DNA of 40,238 bases from Marivita sp. (GCF_017643905.1 NZ_JAEPMO010000015.1:1-40238), one strand, 5' to 3'. Positions 1 through 7,501 are shown, counted from the first letter of the stretch. Numbers and translations: made by a program. The notes: a model not told the origin generated them from the sequence alone.

Positions 1-1
1 C

Positions 2-1054
2 GGTCAGGACGCGGCGCAGGCGGATTTCCTGCAAGCCTTCAGCTCCGACAGGCTGCACCACGGCTGGCTGATCACCGGACCGCGTGGCGTGGGCAAAGCC
101 ACATTGGCATGGCAGATCGCGCGGTTCCTGCTGGCCACCCCCATCACTCAGGAGGATGGCCTCTTTGGTGCGCCACCGCCCCCGACCGATTTGCATGTCG
201 ATCCAGAGCATCCCGTGTCCCGCCGCATGAAGGCGGGATCAGAGCCGGGCCTCTTTGCTTTGCGTCGGCCCTATGACGACAAGGCCAAACGCCTGAAGGC
301 CCAGATCACCGTCGACGAGGTGCGCCGCCTCAAGGGATTTTTCGCGCTATCCTCTGCCGATGGCGGGCGGCGCGTGGTGATCGTCGACGCCGCCGACGAC
401 ATGAACGTCAGCGCCGCCAATGCGATCCTCAAACTGCTGGAAGAACCACCAGACCGCACAACGCTGCTCTTGGTCAGCCACCAGCCCTCACGCCTGTTGC
501 CCACCATCCGGTCGCGCTGCCGCGAATTGCGGCTGGCCCCGCTCAATGCCGCCGACATGGCGCAGGCGCTTGCGGCAACGGAGATCGACCAGACCGTGTC
601 CGACCCCGGAGCACTCGCCGCCCTTTCCGGCGGGTCCGTCGGCGAAGCGGTGCGCCTGATGCAGCAGGACGGGCTCAAACTCTATGCCGACCTGGTCAAA
701 CTGCTCTCCACCCTCCCCGACCTCAGCCGCCCGCACGCCATCGCCTTGGCCGAAAGCGCCGCTGGCCGAGGCAAGGAAGAGCGGCTGGACCTGCTCTTGG
801 GTCTCTTCGACCGCGCCCTGACACGCCTTGCCAGAACAGGCGCGACAGGCCACCCGCCGGACCCCGAAGCTGCGGCGCAAGAAGCACAGACCTTTCGACG
901 CCTCTGCCCCTCAGCCAACGCGGCGCGGACATGGGCGCAACTGGCACAGGATCAGGGCGAACGCCTGCGCCACGGGCGCGCGGTGAATGTGGAGGCCGGG
1001 TCGCTTCTGCTCTCCAGCTTCCTCGCCCTTCAGGAGGGCTGCCCTAGGTCGTAA
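2..1054 (+). CDS. holB: DNA polymerase III subunit delta' (5' partial)
   Basis: Clamp-loader subunit of the replicative polymerase; with the tau/gamma and delta subunits it opens the sliding clamp and loads it on DNA. The reading frame is open from the left edge, so the true start lies outside the window. The visible N-terminal part reads HHGWLITGPRGVGKATLA, a Walker-A type loop at about nt 56-115, preceded by the typical F...F..LHHGWL context. Around nt 460-530 is LLLVSHQPSRLLPTIRSRC, the sensor-1 region and the SRC motif shared by AAA+ clamp loaders. The C-terminal third is a helical collar-like region. A GTG at nt 89 lies inside the P-loop and cannot be the start. It ends 43 nt before tatD. 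A thymidylate kinase gene is often just upstream in this lineage, but it is not in view. Confidence 0.93.
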   Translation, partial: GQDAAQADFLQAFSSDRLHHGWLITGPRGVGKATLAWQIARFLLATPITQEDGLFGAPPPPTDLHVDPEHPVSRRMKAGSEPGLFALRRPYDDKAKRLKAQITVDEVRRLKGFFALSSADGGRRVVIVDAADDMNVSAANAILKLLEEPPDRTTLLLVSHQPSRLLPTIRSRCRELRLAPLNAADMAQALAATEIDQTVSDPGALAALSGGSVGEAVRLMQQDGLKLYADLVKLLSTLPDLSRPHAIALAESAAGRGKEERLDLLLGLFDRALTRLARTGATGHPPDPEAAAQEAQTFRRLCPSANAARTWAQLAQDQGERLRHGRAVNVEAGSLLLSSFLALQEGCPRS

Positions 1055-1062
1055 GCCACGTC

Positions 1063-1090
1063 TTGACGCTCCTGCCCGCATCCCTGATAC
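1063..1090 (+). promoter_or_regulatory. Candidate tatD promoter giving a leaderless mRNA
   Basis: TTGACG (1063-1068) and TGATAC (1085-1090) are separated by 16 nt and followed after 7 nt by the tatD ATG at 1098. Transcription would begin on or next to the start codon. No Shine-Dalgarno sequence is visible before the ATG, which agrees with a leaderless transcript. Predicted by eye only. Confidence 0.5.
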
Positions 1091-1097
1091 CAGCCTC

Positions 1098-1901
1098 ATG
1101 TCTATACCGCAGATCACCGACAGCCATTGCCATCTGGACTTCCCGGATTTCAACGACGAACGCCCCGAGGTAATCGCCCGGGCGCTCGACGCTGGCGTGC
1201 GCCGCATGGTGACAATCTGCACCCGACTGCGCCTTGAGCCGCAGGTGCGCGCCATCGCCGAGGAATTTGACCCGGTGTTCTACGCCGCAGGCACTCACCC
1301 GATGAGCGCCGCCGATGAACCCCTGACGACGGTCGATGAGTTGGTCAAACTGGCGCAGCATCCGAAATTTGTCGGCATCGGCGAAACCGGGCTCGATTAC
1401 CACTACACCGCCGAAAGTGCTGGGATTCAGAAAACCTCGCTGAAGGTGCATATCGAGGCGGCACAGGAAACCGGCCTGCCATTGATCATCCATGCCCGCG
1501 CAGCCGATGACGACATGGCGCAAATCCTCACCGATGGGTTCAAGACCAAGCCCTATACCTGCGTGATGCATTGTTTTTCCTCGTCCGCCGAACTGGCTCG
1601 CGCCGCATTGGACCTTGGCTTTTACCTGTCCATGTCCGGTATCGCTGCTTTCCCGAAAAGCAAGGACCTGCGCGATATCTTCGCCGCCGCATCTGTGGAC
1701 CGGATACTGGTGGAAACCGACAGCCCCTACCTTGCGCCCCCGCCCCATCGCGGCAAGCGCAATGAACCGGCCTACACGGCCCATACCGCCCGCGTCGGCG
1801 CAGAGATTTTCGGCATGGACTATGCCGACTTCGCCGCCCGGACCGAGGCTAATTTCGACCGCTTGTTCTGGAAGGTCGCGCAATACGAGGCCGCCGCATA
1901 A
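1098..1901 (+). CDS. tatD: TatD-family metal-dependent hydrolase (putative DNase)
   Basis: A 267-aa amidohydrolase-fold protein of the TatD/YcfH/YjjV family, two-metal phosphodiesterases linked to 3'-5' DNA trimming and repair. Visible ligands are the N-terminal DSHCHLDF (residues 8-15, H10 and H12), the GIGETGLDYHY motif with the bridging Glu, HCFSSS in the middle, and VETDSPYLAP with the catalytic Asp near the C-terminus. The ATG at 1098 is chosen because it gives the normal family length of about 265 aa and places the HxH motif at residue 10; the open frame upstream overlaps holB and has no family character. The stop overlaps the next start (TAATG), so the metallohydrolase downstream is translationally coupled. 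Cytoplasmic. Confidence 0.93.
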   Translation: MSIPQITDSHCHLDFPDFNDERPEVIARALDAGVRRMVTICTRLRLEPQVRAIAEEFDPVFYAAGTHPMSAADEPLTTVDELVKLAQHPKFVGIGETGLDYHYTAESAGIQKTSLKVHIEAAQETGLPLIIHARAADDDMAQILTDGFKTKPYTCVMHCFSSSAELARAALDLGFYLSMSGIAAFPKSKDLRDIFAAASVDRILVETDSPYLAPPPHRGKRNEPAYTAHTARVGAEIFGMDYADFAARTEANFDRLFWKVAQYEAAA

Positions 1902-2704
1902 TGGGCGAGATGCGCTTTACCATCCTTGGCTGCGGATCATCCGGCGGTGTACCGCGCCTTGGCGGACAATGGGGTGCCTGTGATCCCGACAACCCCAAGA
2001 ACACCCGCCGCCGCTGTTCCATGCTGGTCGAGCGCGTCACCGACGCGGGCATCACACGTGTTCTGATCGACACCAGCCCGGACATGCGCGCGCAATTGCT
2101 AAGTGCCGGGATCGGAGAGTTGGACGCAGTCGTCTACACCCACAGCCATGCTGACCATGTTCATGGGCTGGATGACCTGCGCATGATCGTTTTCAACATG
2201 CGCAAGCGGCTTCAGGTCTGGGCCGATGGCGACACGCAGAACGATCTCTTCTCACGCTTCGGGTATGCCTTTGTGCAACCGTCGGACAGCCCCTATCCGC
2301 CGATCCTTGACATGAACACGATTAATGGCCCGGTTCATATCGACGGCGCAGGCGGAGCGGTCACCCTGACCCCGTTCAAGGTCAACCACGGCAGCATCGA
2401 CGCGCTGGGGTTCCGCATTGGCGATCTGGCGTACCTGCCGGATGTCGCCAAGATCCCCGAGGATGTCTGGAACGACCATCTGCAAAACCTCGATGTCTGG
2501 ATCCTCGATGCCCTGCGCCGCGATCCGCACCCGACCCATGCGCATCTGGCGCAATCGCTCGAATGGATGGAGCGCGCCAAACCGCGCCAAGGCATACTGA
2601 CCAACATGCATATTGATCTCGACTACGCGACAGTCGAAGCCGAGACACCCGACCACATCACACCGGCCTATGACGGCATGGTGATCACGCAGCCACTGGG
2701 GTGA
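1901..2704 (+). CDS. PhnP-like metallo-beta-lactamase-fold hydrolase
   Basis: A 267-aa MBL-fold protein. It starts with the glycine-rich strand ILGCGSSGGVPRL (residues 8-20) that is typical of the PhnP/phosphoribosyl cyclic phosphodiesterase branch, and carries the zinc motif HSHADH at residues 81-86. A second conserved block near residue 160 reads VNHGSIDALGFRIG, and ILTNMHIDLDY near the C-terminus supplies a late His and Asp. Enzymes of this branch hydrolyse cyclic phosphodiesters, but no phn genes are nearby, so the substrate is unknown. Its ATG overlaps the tatD stop by one base. The tatD-MBL pair is a common arrangement in alphaproteobacteria, which suggests a role in nucleic acid or nucleotide turnover (inference). 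Confidence 0.88.
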   Translation: MGEMRFTILGCGSSGGVPRLGGQWGACDPDNPKNTRRRCSMLVERVTDAGITRVLIDTSPDMRAQLLSAGIGELDAVVYTHSHADHVHGLDDLRMIVFNMRKRLQVWADGDTQNDLFSRFGYAFVQPSDSPYPPILDMNTINGPVHIDGAGGAVTLTPFKVNHGSIDALGFRIGDLAYLPDVAKIPEDVWNDHLQNLDVWILDALRRDPHPTHAHLAQSLEWMERAKPRQGILTNMHIDLDYATVEAETPDHITPAYDGMVITQPLG

Positions 2705-2710
2705 CGCCGA

Positions 2711-2738
2711 CCGTACGATACAGCGGGCGAACCGTACG
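2711..2738 (+). repeat. Direct repeat of ACCGTACG-type sites before the AEC permease
   Basis: CCGTACG occurs at 2711-2717 and again at 2732-2738, each preceded by A, with a 21-nt period (two helical turns). CGTACG is itself palindromic. The pair lies in the 46-nt gap between the metallohydrolase and the permease and could be an operator; no regulator is assigned. Confidence 0.35.
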
Positions 2739-2750
2739 GGCGCGCGGCTG

Positions 2751-3686
2751 ATGCAGGCGCTGCTCGACATCATCCTGCCGGTCTTTCTGGTTGTCGGCTT
2801 CGGCTATCTGGTGGCGTGGCGTGGGCTTCTGTCTGCGGCGTCGATTGACGGGCTGATGTCCTTTACCCAGAACGTCGCCATTCCCTGCCTTCTCTTTCGG
2901 GCGATCTGGACGCTGGACCTTGGGGACAGTTTCTCTCTGCCGCTACTGATCAGCTTTTACTCCGGGTCGCTCACCTGCTTTTTCGCGGGTCTTTTCGGTG
3001 CGCATTACCTCTTTAAACGCGACTGGGAGGATGCGGTCGCCATCGGCTTCACCTGCCTTTTCGCCAATTCGGTCCTGCTGGGTCTTGCGATCACCGAACG
3101 CGCCTTCGGGCCGGATGCGCTGGCCGCCAATTATGCGATCATCGCGCTGCATTCGCCCATTTGCTATGGATTGGGCATCACCACGATGGAGTTCGTCCGC
3201 GCCCGCGCCTCGGGCCAGCCGAACCGCGATCTGCCGGTGACCGTGGCCAAGGCTATGTTCCGCAATGCGCTGGTGATCGGGATTGCTCTGGGGGCGGTGT
3301 TCAATGTCCTGAACGTGTCCCTTCCCGCACCGTTCACAGATGCGCTTGACATGATGGTGCGCACCGCGCTGCCAGCGGCCCTGTTCGCAATGGGTGGCGT
3401 GCTGTTCCGCTACCGCCCCGAAGGCGACTTGCGGATCATTCTCTTCATATGCTCGATCAGCCTTCTGTTGCATCCGTCGATCACATGGACCCTTGGCACC
3501 GCCTTCGATCTCGATGACAGCGCGTTCCGCAGTGCTGTGCTGACCGCCGCTATGGCACCAGGTGTGAACTGCTATGTCTTTGCCAATATCTATGGCCGCG
3601 CCCGTCGGGTGGTCGCGTCTTCGGTGTTGATGGCAAGCGCGCTCTCCGTGATCACGGCGTGGTTCTGGTTGGGCACGCTGCCTTAG
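2751..3686 (+). CDS. AEC-family (auxin efflux carrier type) permease
   Basis: A 311-aa integral membrane protein with about ten hydrophobic segments in two halves, the pattern of the AEC/BART transporter superfamily. Bacterial members move small organic acids such as malonate or malate, or are uncharacterised. Supporting features are the N-terminal ILPVFLVVGFGYLVAWRGLL helix with the residue pattern of AEC proteins, the polar break FTQNVAIPCLLFRAIW after the second helix, and the late MAPGVNCYVFANIYGR segment with its conserved Asn in the tenth-helix region. It starts 46 nt after the metallohydrolase. A usual Shine-Dalgarno is not evident. Inner membrane; substrate unknown. Confidence 0.85.
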   Translation: MQALLDIILPVFLVVGFGYLVAWRGLLSAASIDGLMSFTQNVAIPCLLFRAIWTLDLGDSFSLPLLISFYSGSLTCFFAGLFGAHYLFKRDWEDAVAIGFTCLFANSVLLGLAITERAFGPDALAANYAIIALHSPICYGLGITTMEFVRARASGQPNRDLPVTVAKAMFRNALVIGIALGAVFNVLNVSLPAPFTDALDMMVRTALPAALFAMGGVLFRYRPEGDLRIILFICSISLLLHPSITWTLGTAFDLDDSAFRSAVLTAAMAPGVNCYVFANIYGRARRVVASSVLMASALSVITAWFWLGTLP

Positions 3687-3808
3687 GATTTTTCCTACAT
3701 TTAGCAGAGTTGCAGAGCCAAGCCGCGAGACCCTGTGGCGGGCCTTGGGAACTTTGCGCCGCAAATCCGCGTTGATCTGGTGAACCGCTGCCACACGGAT
3801 ACCAGACC

Positions 3809-4090
3809 ATGACCCGATTGATTGCCATATTGATGCTGAGCCTGACGCCCCTGAGCCTTTCGGCTGAAACGCTGCCCGAGGTCATCAGCGCCTATGTGAC
3901 CGACTTCGACATGGTGAAACTGGACGCTGAGGACCAATCCGCCATCCGCGCCATTCACGACCGCACAGACCTGTCGCATGGCATAAAGGTGTTGATGATC
4001 CACGAAGAGCTGCTGAAGGCAGATGCGCTGGAACACGCAAACGTACATGGCGTGGCGGCTGAGCCGTTCCAACTGTCGCAGGCGGATTGA
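3809..4090 (+). CDS. Small secreted protein of unknown function
   Basis: A 93-aa protein with a short classical signal peptide, MTRLIAILMLSLTPLSLSA, with likely cleavage near residue 19. The mature chain is about 74 residues, acidic and helical in character, with the stretch DFDMVKLDAEDQSAIRAIHD and no cysteines. I do not recognise the family. It stands alone: 122 nt lie between the permease stop and its start, and a strong intrinsic terminator follows 22 nt after its stop, so it is probably a single-gene transcript. Periplasmic or exported location is inferred from the signal. The signal peptide and the terminator together make a real gene likely. Confidence 0.65.
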   Translation: MTRLIAILMLSLTPLSLSAETLPEVISAYVTDFDMVKLDAEDQSAIRAIHDRTDLSHGIKVLMIHEELLKADALEHANVHGVAAEPFQLSQAD

Positions 4091-4111
4091 TCCCTGATTG
4101 AGCCGAACAAG

Positions 4112-4137
4112 AATGCGCCACAACGGGCGCATTTTTT
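4112..4137 (+). terminator. Intrinsic terminator after the small secreted gene
   Basis: Arms AATGCGCC (4112-4119) and GGCGCATT (4126-4133) form a perfect 8-bp stem with a 6-nt loop, followed by a run of six T. Confidence 0.85.
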
Positions 4138-4180
4138 ACGTCCGCGGACGTTTGACTCACTCCAATTGCTAGCGTACTCA

Positions 4181-4204
4181 TTTTGTATCCAAAGGGATAC
4201 AAAA
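4181..4204 (+). promoter_or_regulatory. Perfect GntR-type operator on the regulator's own start codon
   Basis: TTTTGTATCC (4181-4190) and its exact reverse complement GGATACAAAA (4195-4204) are separated by 4 nt. The right arm covers the likely ribosome binding site (AAAGGGA, 4191-4197) and the A of the ATG at 4204. AT-rich palindromes with a GTAT/ATAC core are usual binding sites for FCD-type GntR regulators, so autoregulation of the regulator-permease pair is likely. Confidence 0.75.
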
Positions 4205-4854
4205 TGTCCGACCCCAATAAATCCTCCTTCTCCAGCGGCGAGGCAGCCTATGCCAGCCTGATCGACGCCCTGCGCAGCGGTGACTTTGCGCCCGGTGACC
4301 GGTTGCGAGAGGAAAACGTGGCCCAACGGCTCAACCTCTCCCGCACCCCTGTGCGCGAGGCGATCAGGCGGCTGGAAAACAACGGCATTGTCGAACACCG
4401 CCCCCGCATCGGCGCGGTGATCCGCAAGCTTTCACAGACCGAGGTGGTCGAGCTTTACGAGATGCGCATCGTGCTCGAACGGACCGCCGCCCGTATGGCG
4501 GCACAGCACGGGTCCGAGGCTGAGTTCGACGCGCTGGACGACATGAACGCCCGTATCCTGGACGCGCAGGACACGCCCACTTTGGGCGCGGCGATCAATC
4601 AAGACTTTCACGAGGCGCTTTACCGCGCCGCCCGCAACCGGTTTCTGCTGGCCTCTGCCGAGGCGATCAACAACGCGCTGATCCTGCTTGGCCCGACGAC
4701 GTACCTAGACCCCGACCGCATCCGCATCGTCGTGTCGCAGCATGGCGACGTAACCACCGCGCTGCGCCAGCGAGATGGAGACCGCGCCGCCGACGCTGCG
4801 GAGGCACATCTGCAAACTTCGCTGCGCTACCGACTCAAAGGCATGTCCGCATGA
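4204..4854 (+). CDS. GntR-family regulator, FCD (FadR) subfamily
   Basis: A 216-aa transcription factor. Residues 12-75 form the winged helix-turn-helix, with the recognition-helix signature LNLSRTPVREAIRRLE that is typical of FadR-type GntR proteins. Residues 80-210 form the all-helical FCD effector domain; D134, H136-region, H180 and H202 fit the metal-binding set of this domain, so a carboxylate ligand is likely. ATG 4204 is chosen over an in-frame TTG at 4183 because it has AAAGGGA at a proper distance and gives the usual N-terminus. The gene overlaps the permease gene by ATGA, so the pair is one operon and the regulator probably controls that transporter. The palindrome on its start codon implies self-repression. 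The ligand is not known. Confidence 0.92.
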   Translation: MSDPNKSSFSSGEAAYASLIDALRSGDFAPGDRLREENVAQRLNLSRTPVREAIRRLENNGIVEHRPRIGAVIRKLSQTEVVELYEMRIVLERTAARMAAQHGSEAEFDALDDMNARILDAQDTPTLGAAINQDFHEALYRAARNRFLLASAEAINNALILLGPTTYLDPDRIRIVVSQHGDVTTALRQRDGDRAADAAEAHLQTSLRYRLKGMSA

Positions 4855-5879
4855 TTGTCGTCCTGCGCACCTTTGCGATCGCAGGTGTGGGTGTGGCCCT
4901 GTTCAAGCTATTACATCTGCCGCTGCCGTGGCTGATGGGACCGATCTTTGCCTGCCTTGCCGCAGCCCTTGCCGGAGTGCCCATGCGCGGGGTCAAACCG
5001 CTCAACGACACGATGCGCACCATTCTGGGCGTCGCCGTTGGCGCAACGCTGACCCCCGCCGTGCTGGCGACCTTCCCGGCGATGTGGCCCACGTTGCTGC
5101 TGGTCCCCGTGATGGTCGCGGTGATCGGGGTGATCGGCGTGCCCTATTTCCAGCGCTTTTGCGGCTATGATTTCGCCACCGCCTATTACGCGACCATGCC
5201 GGGTGGCTTGCAGGATATGATTGTCTTCGGCGAAGAAGCCGGTGCCAATGTCCGCGCGCTTAGCCTGATCCACGCGACACGGGTGATGGTGATCGTGGTC
5301 GCCCTGCCCTTCCTCCTGATCGGCATCTGGGAGGCGGACCTGTCGAACCCGCCCGGTGCGCCCGCGACCAGCATTCCGCCGCTGGAACTGCTGCTGATGG
5401 CCGTCTGCGCGATCACCGGCTGGCGACTGGCGAAACGGGTGGGCCTCTTCGGCGCGTCAATCCTCGGTCCTCTTATGGTCACAGCCGCGCTTACGCTCGC
5501 AGGCGGGCTGCACAACCGCCCCCCTGCCGAAGCGATCTGGGCCGCGCAGTTCTTCATCGGGATGACCATCGGCACAAAATACGCGGGGATCACGATGGCC
5601 GAGATTCGCGAGGACCTGGCGGCTGGACTGGGCTTTTGCGGCATCCTGATCGTGCTGACACTGATCTTTGTGGAGGCGATCTATGGCCTCGGCCTCGCCC
5701 CCGGCATGGAAACCCTGCTGGCTTTCGCACCCGGAGGTCAGGCGGAACTGACTGTACTTGCGCTGATCGTGGGGGCAGACGTGGCCTTTGTCGTGGCGCA
5801 CCACGTATTGCGGATTTTCGTCGTCATCATGGGCGCGCCTTTGGCAGCGCGGGTGTTCCGAAAACGGCTTGCAAAGTAG
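4851..5879 (+). CDS. AbrB-family (COG3180) membrane protein, putative permease
   Basis: A 342-aa polytopic inner-membrane protein with about ten segments arranged as two homologous halves, as in the AbrB/COG3180 family that databases often call putative ammonia monooxygenase; that name has no biochemical basis here. Diagnostic segments are LPWLMGPIFACLAAALAGV near the N-terminus, the conserved YYATMPGGLQDMIVFGEE between the halves and its counterpart LAFAPGGQAELTVLALIVGAD near the C-terminus; the PGG motif occurs in both halves. The start overlaps the GntR stop (ATGA), so the two are co-translated. A role as a carrier for a small organic compound sensed by the regulator is inference. Confidence 0.85.
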   Translation: MIVVLRTFAIAGVGVALFKLLHLPLPWLMGPIFACLAAALAGVPMRGVKPLNDTMRTILGVAVGATLTPAVLATFPAMWPTLLLVPVMVAVIGVIGVPYFQRFCGYDFATAYYATMPGGLQDMIVFGEEAGANVRALSLIHATRVMVIVVALPFLLIGIWEADLSNPPGAPATSIPPLELLLMAVCAITGWRLAKRVGLFGASILGPLMVTAALTLAGGLHNRPPAEAIWAAQFFIGMTIGTKYAGITMAEIREDLAAGLGFCGILIVLTLIFVEAIYGLGLAPGMETLLAFAPGGQAELTVLALIVGADVAFVVAHHVLRIFVVIMGAPLAARVFRKRLAK

Positions 5880-5896
5880 CAAACAGCGGTTTGCAA
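5869..5896. terminator. Hairpin at the AbrB / tRNA-Leu convergent junction
   Basis: GCAAAC (5879-5884) pairs with GTTTGC (5889-5894) over a 4-nt loop; an alternative wider pairing is TTGCAAA (5869-5875) with TTTGCAA (5890-5896). It covers the AbrB stop codon. There is no long T-tract, so termination is only suggested. Confidence 0.4.
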
Positions 5897-5926
5897 ACTT
5901 AACGGAGCCGACGATATTCTGAAAAA

Positions 5927-6013
5927 TGGTGCGGTCGAGAAGACTCGAACTTCCACGGGAGTTACCCCACAGCGACCTCAACGCTGCGCGTCTACCAATT
6001 CCGCCACGACCGC
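5927..6013 (-). tRNA. tRNA-Leu (anticodon GAG)
   Basis: An 87-nt class II tRNA with the CCA encoded. The acceptor arms GCGGTCG and CGACCGC pair fully, with discriminator A. The anticodon stem CAGCG/CGCTG encloses TTGAGGT, giving anticodon GAG, which reads CUC and CUU codons. The D arm carries GGCGGAATTGGTAGACGC and the T loop TTCGAGT. A long variable arm (TGGGGTAACTCCC region) fits leucine. No integrase gene or duplicated 3' end is seen nearby. Confidence 0.96.
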
Positions 6014-6085
6014 ACTGTCTTGACTTGGTAGGCGGCTCATTAGCGAAGGTCGCAATCGGGGGCAAGGGCAAAATTTGACAAACTC

Positions 6086-6577
6086 TCATGCCCAGCCCCA
6101 TCGCGCCCTGTGCTGCCGAATGACGCGCAGCGCAACCAGTCCGAGAAGGACGGCAATCACCAGCCAACCCAGCTGTGATGGCGCCCCGAACAGCATCAGA
6201 TTCATCGTGCGGCCCGGCAGAAAAGTGAAGGCACCGGCGATGATGAGACCGTTCGAATAGAGGCTGCGCAGGATCGCCTCGTGCCGGTCGATATCGCGGG
6301 CGATGGCGGCCTTGACCCCGGTCCAAAGCGACCAGAGCGTCAGAATCGCGAACCCGTGCAACGGGCCGATGCCGATGGGTGTGAAATGCGACGGGATGAG
6401 AAACGACCCGATCGCCAGCACCATCATGGCCGCGACCCAGACATAGCCAACCACCTTGTGTGTCCGGTCCCGCCTGCGGCGATAAAGGGCGACTGGCCCA
6501 AGGATGAGAGCCAGCACAGCGGCGATGATATGCACCTGAATGGGCAGCGGGGCAGTCAGAAAAGGCAAAAGCGTCAT
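6086..6577 (-). CDS. DUF2306-type membrane protein
   Basis: A 163-aa protein with four to five membrane helices. Recognisable points of the DUF2306 family are the first helix with HIIAAVLALILGPVALYRRR (His in the helix, then a basic loop), HKVVGYVWVAAMMVLAIGSFLI, a polar link with HGFAILTLWSL, then RHEAILRSLYSNGLIIAGAF. The repeated membrane-embedded histidines may bind a metal or heme, but no function is established. It is divergently transcribed from the LytTR gene, with 93 nt between the starts. Inner membrane. Confidence 0.75.
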   Translation of the reverse strand: MTLLPFLTAPLPIQVHIIAAVLALILGPVALYRRRRDRTHKVVGYVWVAAMMVLAIGSFLIPSHFTPIGIGPLHGFAILTLWSLWTGVKAAIARDIDRHEAILRSLYSNGLIIAGAFTFLPGRTMNLMLFGAPSQLGWLVIAVLLGLVALRVIRQHRARWGWA

Positions 6578-6654
6578 GGCGTCCTCTTGTCGTCAGGATG
6601 TCGATGAGGCACCTAAACGACGCGGCACCGCATGCCGCCAGAGAGGATACGCCA

Positions 6655-6678
6655 ATGACGGCCCAGCTTCGTGAGTGA
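6655..6678 (+). other. Possible 7-codon leader ORF overlapping the LytTR gene start
   Basis: ATG at 6655 has an AGAGAGGA-like ribosome site 8-15 nt upstream. It reads MTAQLRE and stops at TGA 6676-6678, just past the GTG start of the LytTR gene at 6671. The arrangement would let ribosomes terminate and reinitiate on the GTG. It is short, so it may be chance. Confidence 0.3.
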
Positions 6679-7453
6679 CCCGCGACCGCAGCTCGCGCTT
6701 CGTGAATGGCGGCGGCATTTGCTGAGCCCGCTGACCGTTACGGCGTTGGCGGCGGTGAGTGCGGTACTGTGTTTGACTGGCCCTTTCGGGACGCTGGCGT
6801 CCCTGTCGCTGCTGCCACGCGCGGGCTATTGGGCAACGCTGACCGTGTCTGGTTACGCCATCGGATCCCTGATCAGCGCCGCGGTTCTGCGTCCGGGAAA
6901 ACCCTTGGTTCAACACCTTGTGCGCATCCTGATTGCAGGGGGGCTGACCGGCGTTGCGATGACGGCTTTGGTGAGCGTGGTGAACTGGCCTGTGTTCGGC
7001 AGCCCGCCCTTTGGCGCGGAAACGGTTGCGCTTGCGGGGCCGACATTGGTGATCTCGGTGATCGTCATGGCGGTGATCGACCTGTTTTCCCGCAAACTGT
7101 CCCCGACCGAAGCTGGCATGCAGGACACACCGCAAGCGGTCCTTCTGCTGGACCGTCTGCCCTTCGACAAACGCGGGCCGTTGGTGGCGATCTCGGTCGA
7201 GGATCATTATGTGCGGGTGCGCACCACCAAGGGAGAAGAGATGATCCTGATGCGCCTTGCGGATGCAATCCGCGAAGTGGGAGCCACGCCCGGTGCTCAG
7301 GTGCACCGTTCGCATTGGGCGGCCTTCGATCAGGTCGCCGCAGTCACCCGCGATGGCGACCGGGCTGTGTTGCAAATGACCATTGGGGGTGACATCCCGG
7401 TCAGCCGACGCCATATCCCGACGATCAAGGAGGCGGGTCTCTTGCCCCGATAG
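6671..7453 (+). CDS. Membrane-bound LytTR-domain transcriptional regulator
   Basis: A 260-aa protein. Residues 20-140 contain four hydrophobic segments (about 21-37, 51-73, 83-105 and 118-139). Residues 155-255 form a LytTR DNA-binding domain, with the strand ISVEDHYVRVRT (174-185), the RLADAI helix, the HRSHW motif at 212-216 and SRRHIPTIKEAG at the end. LytTR domains bind DNA through beta-strands; here the domain is tethered to the membrane instead of to a response-regulator receiver, so the membrane part is probably the sensor. The GTG at 6671 is the only start consistent with the family pattern; an upstream ATG is out of frame. No partner kinase is nearby. The target genes are unknown; the divergent DUF2306 gene is a candidate (inference). 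Confidence 0.87.
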   Translation: MSDPRPQLALREWRRHLLSPLTVTALAAVSAVLCLTGPFGTLASLSLLPRAGYWATLTVSGYAIGSLISAAVLRPGKPLVQHLVRILIAGGLTGVAMTALVSVVNWPVFGSPPFGAETVALAGPTLVISVIVMAVIDLFSRKLSPTEAGMQDTPQAVLLLDRLPFDKRGPLVAISVEDHYVRVRTTKGEEMILMRLADAIREVGATPGAQVHRSHWAAFDQVAAVTRDGDRAVLQMTIGGDIPVSRRHIPTIKEAGLLPR

Positions 7454-7480
7454 TGCATCCCGACGCAGTGCCGGGATGCA
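7454..7480. terminator. Bidirectional hairpin between convergent genes
   Basis: TGCATCCCG (7454-7462) pairs with CGGGATGCA (7472-7480) around a 9-nt loop, directly after the LytTR stop and before the end of the convergent peptidoglycan-binding gene. There is no T-tract on either side. Confidence 0.5.
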
Positions 7481-7501
7481 TATAAGTTCAAGACCCTAGA
7501 C

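Noticed and set aside
5927-6013. tRNA-Leu as an integration site for a mobile element
   Set aside because: No integrase, no repeated tRNA 3' end, and both flanks carry ordinary genes.
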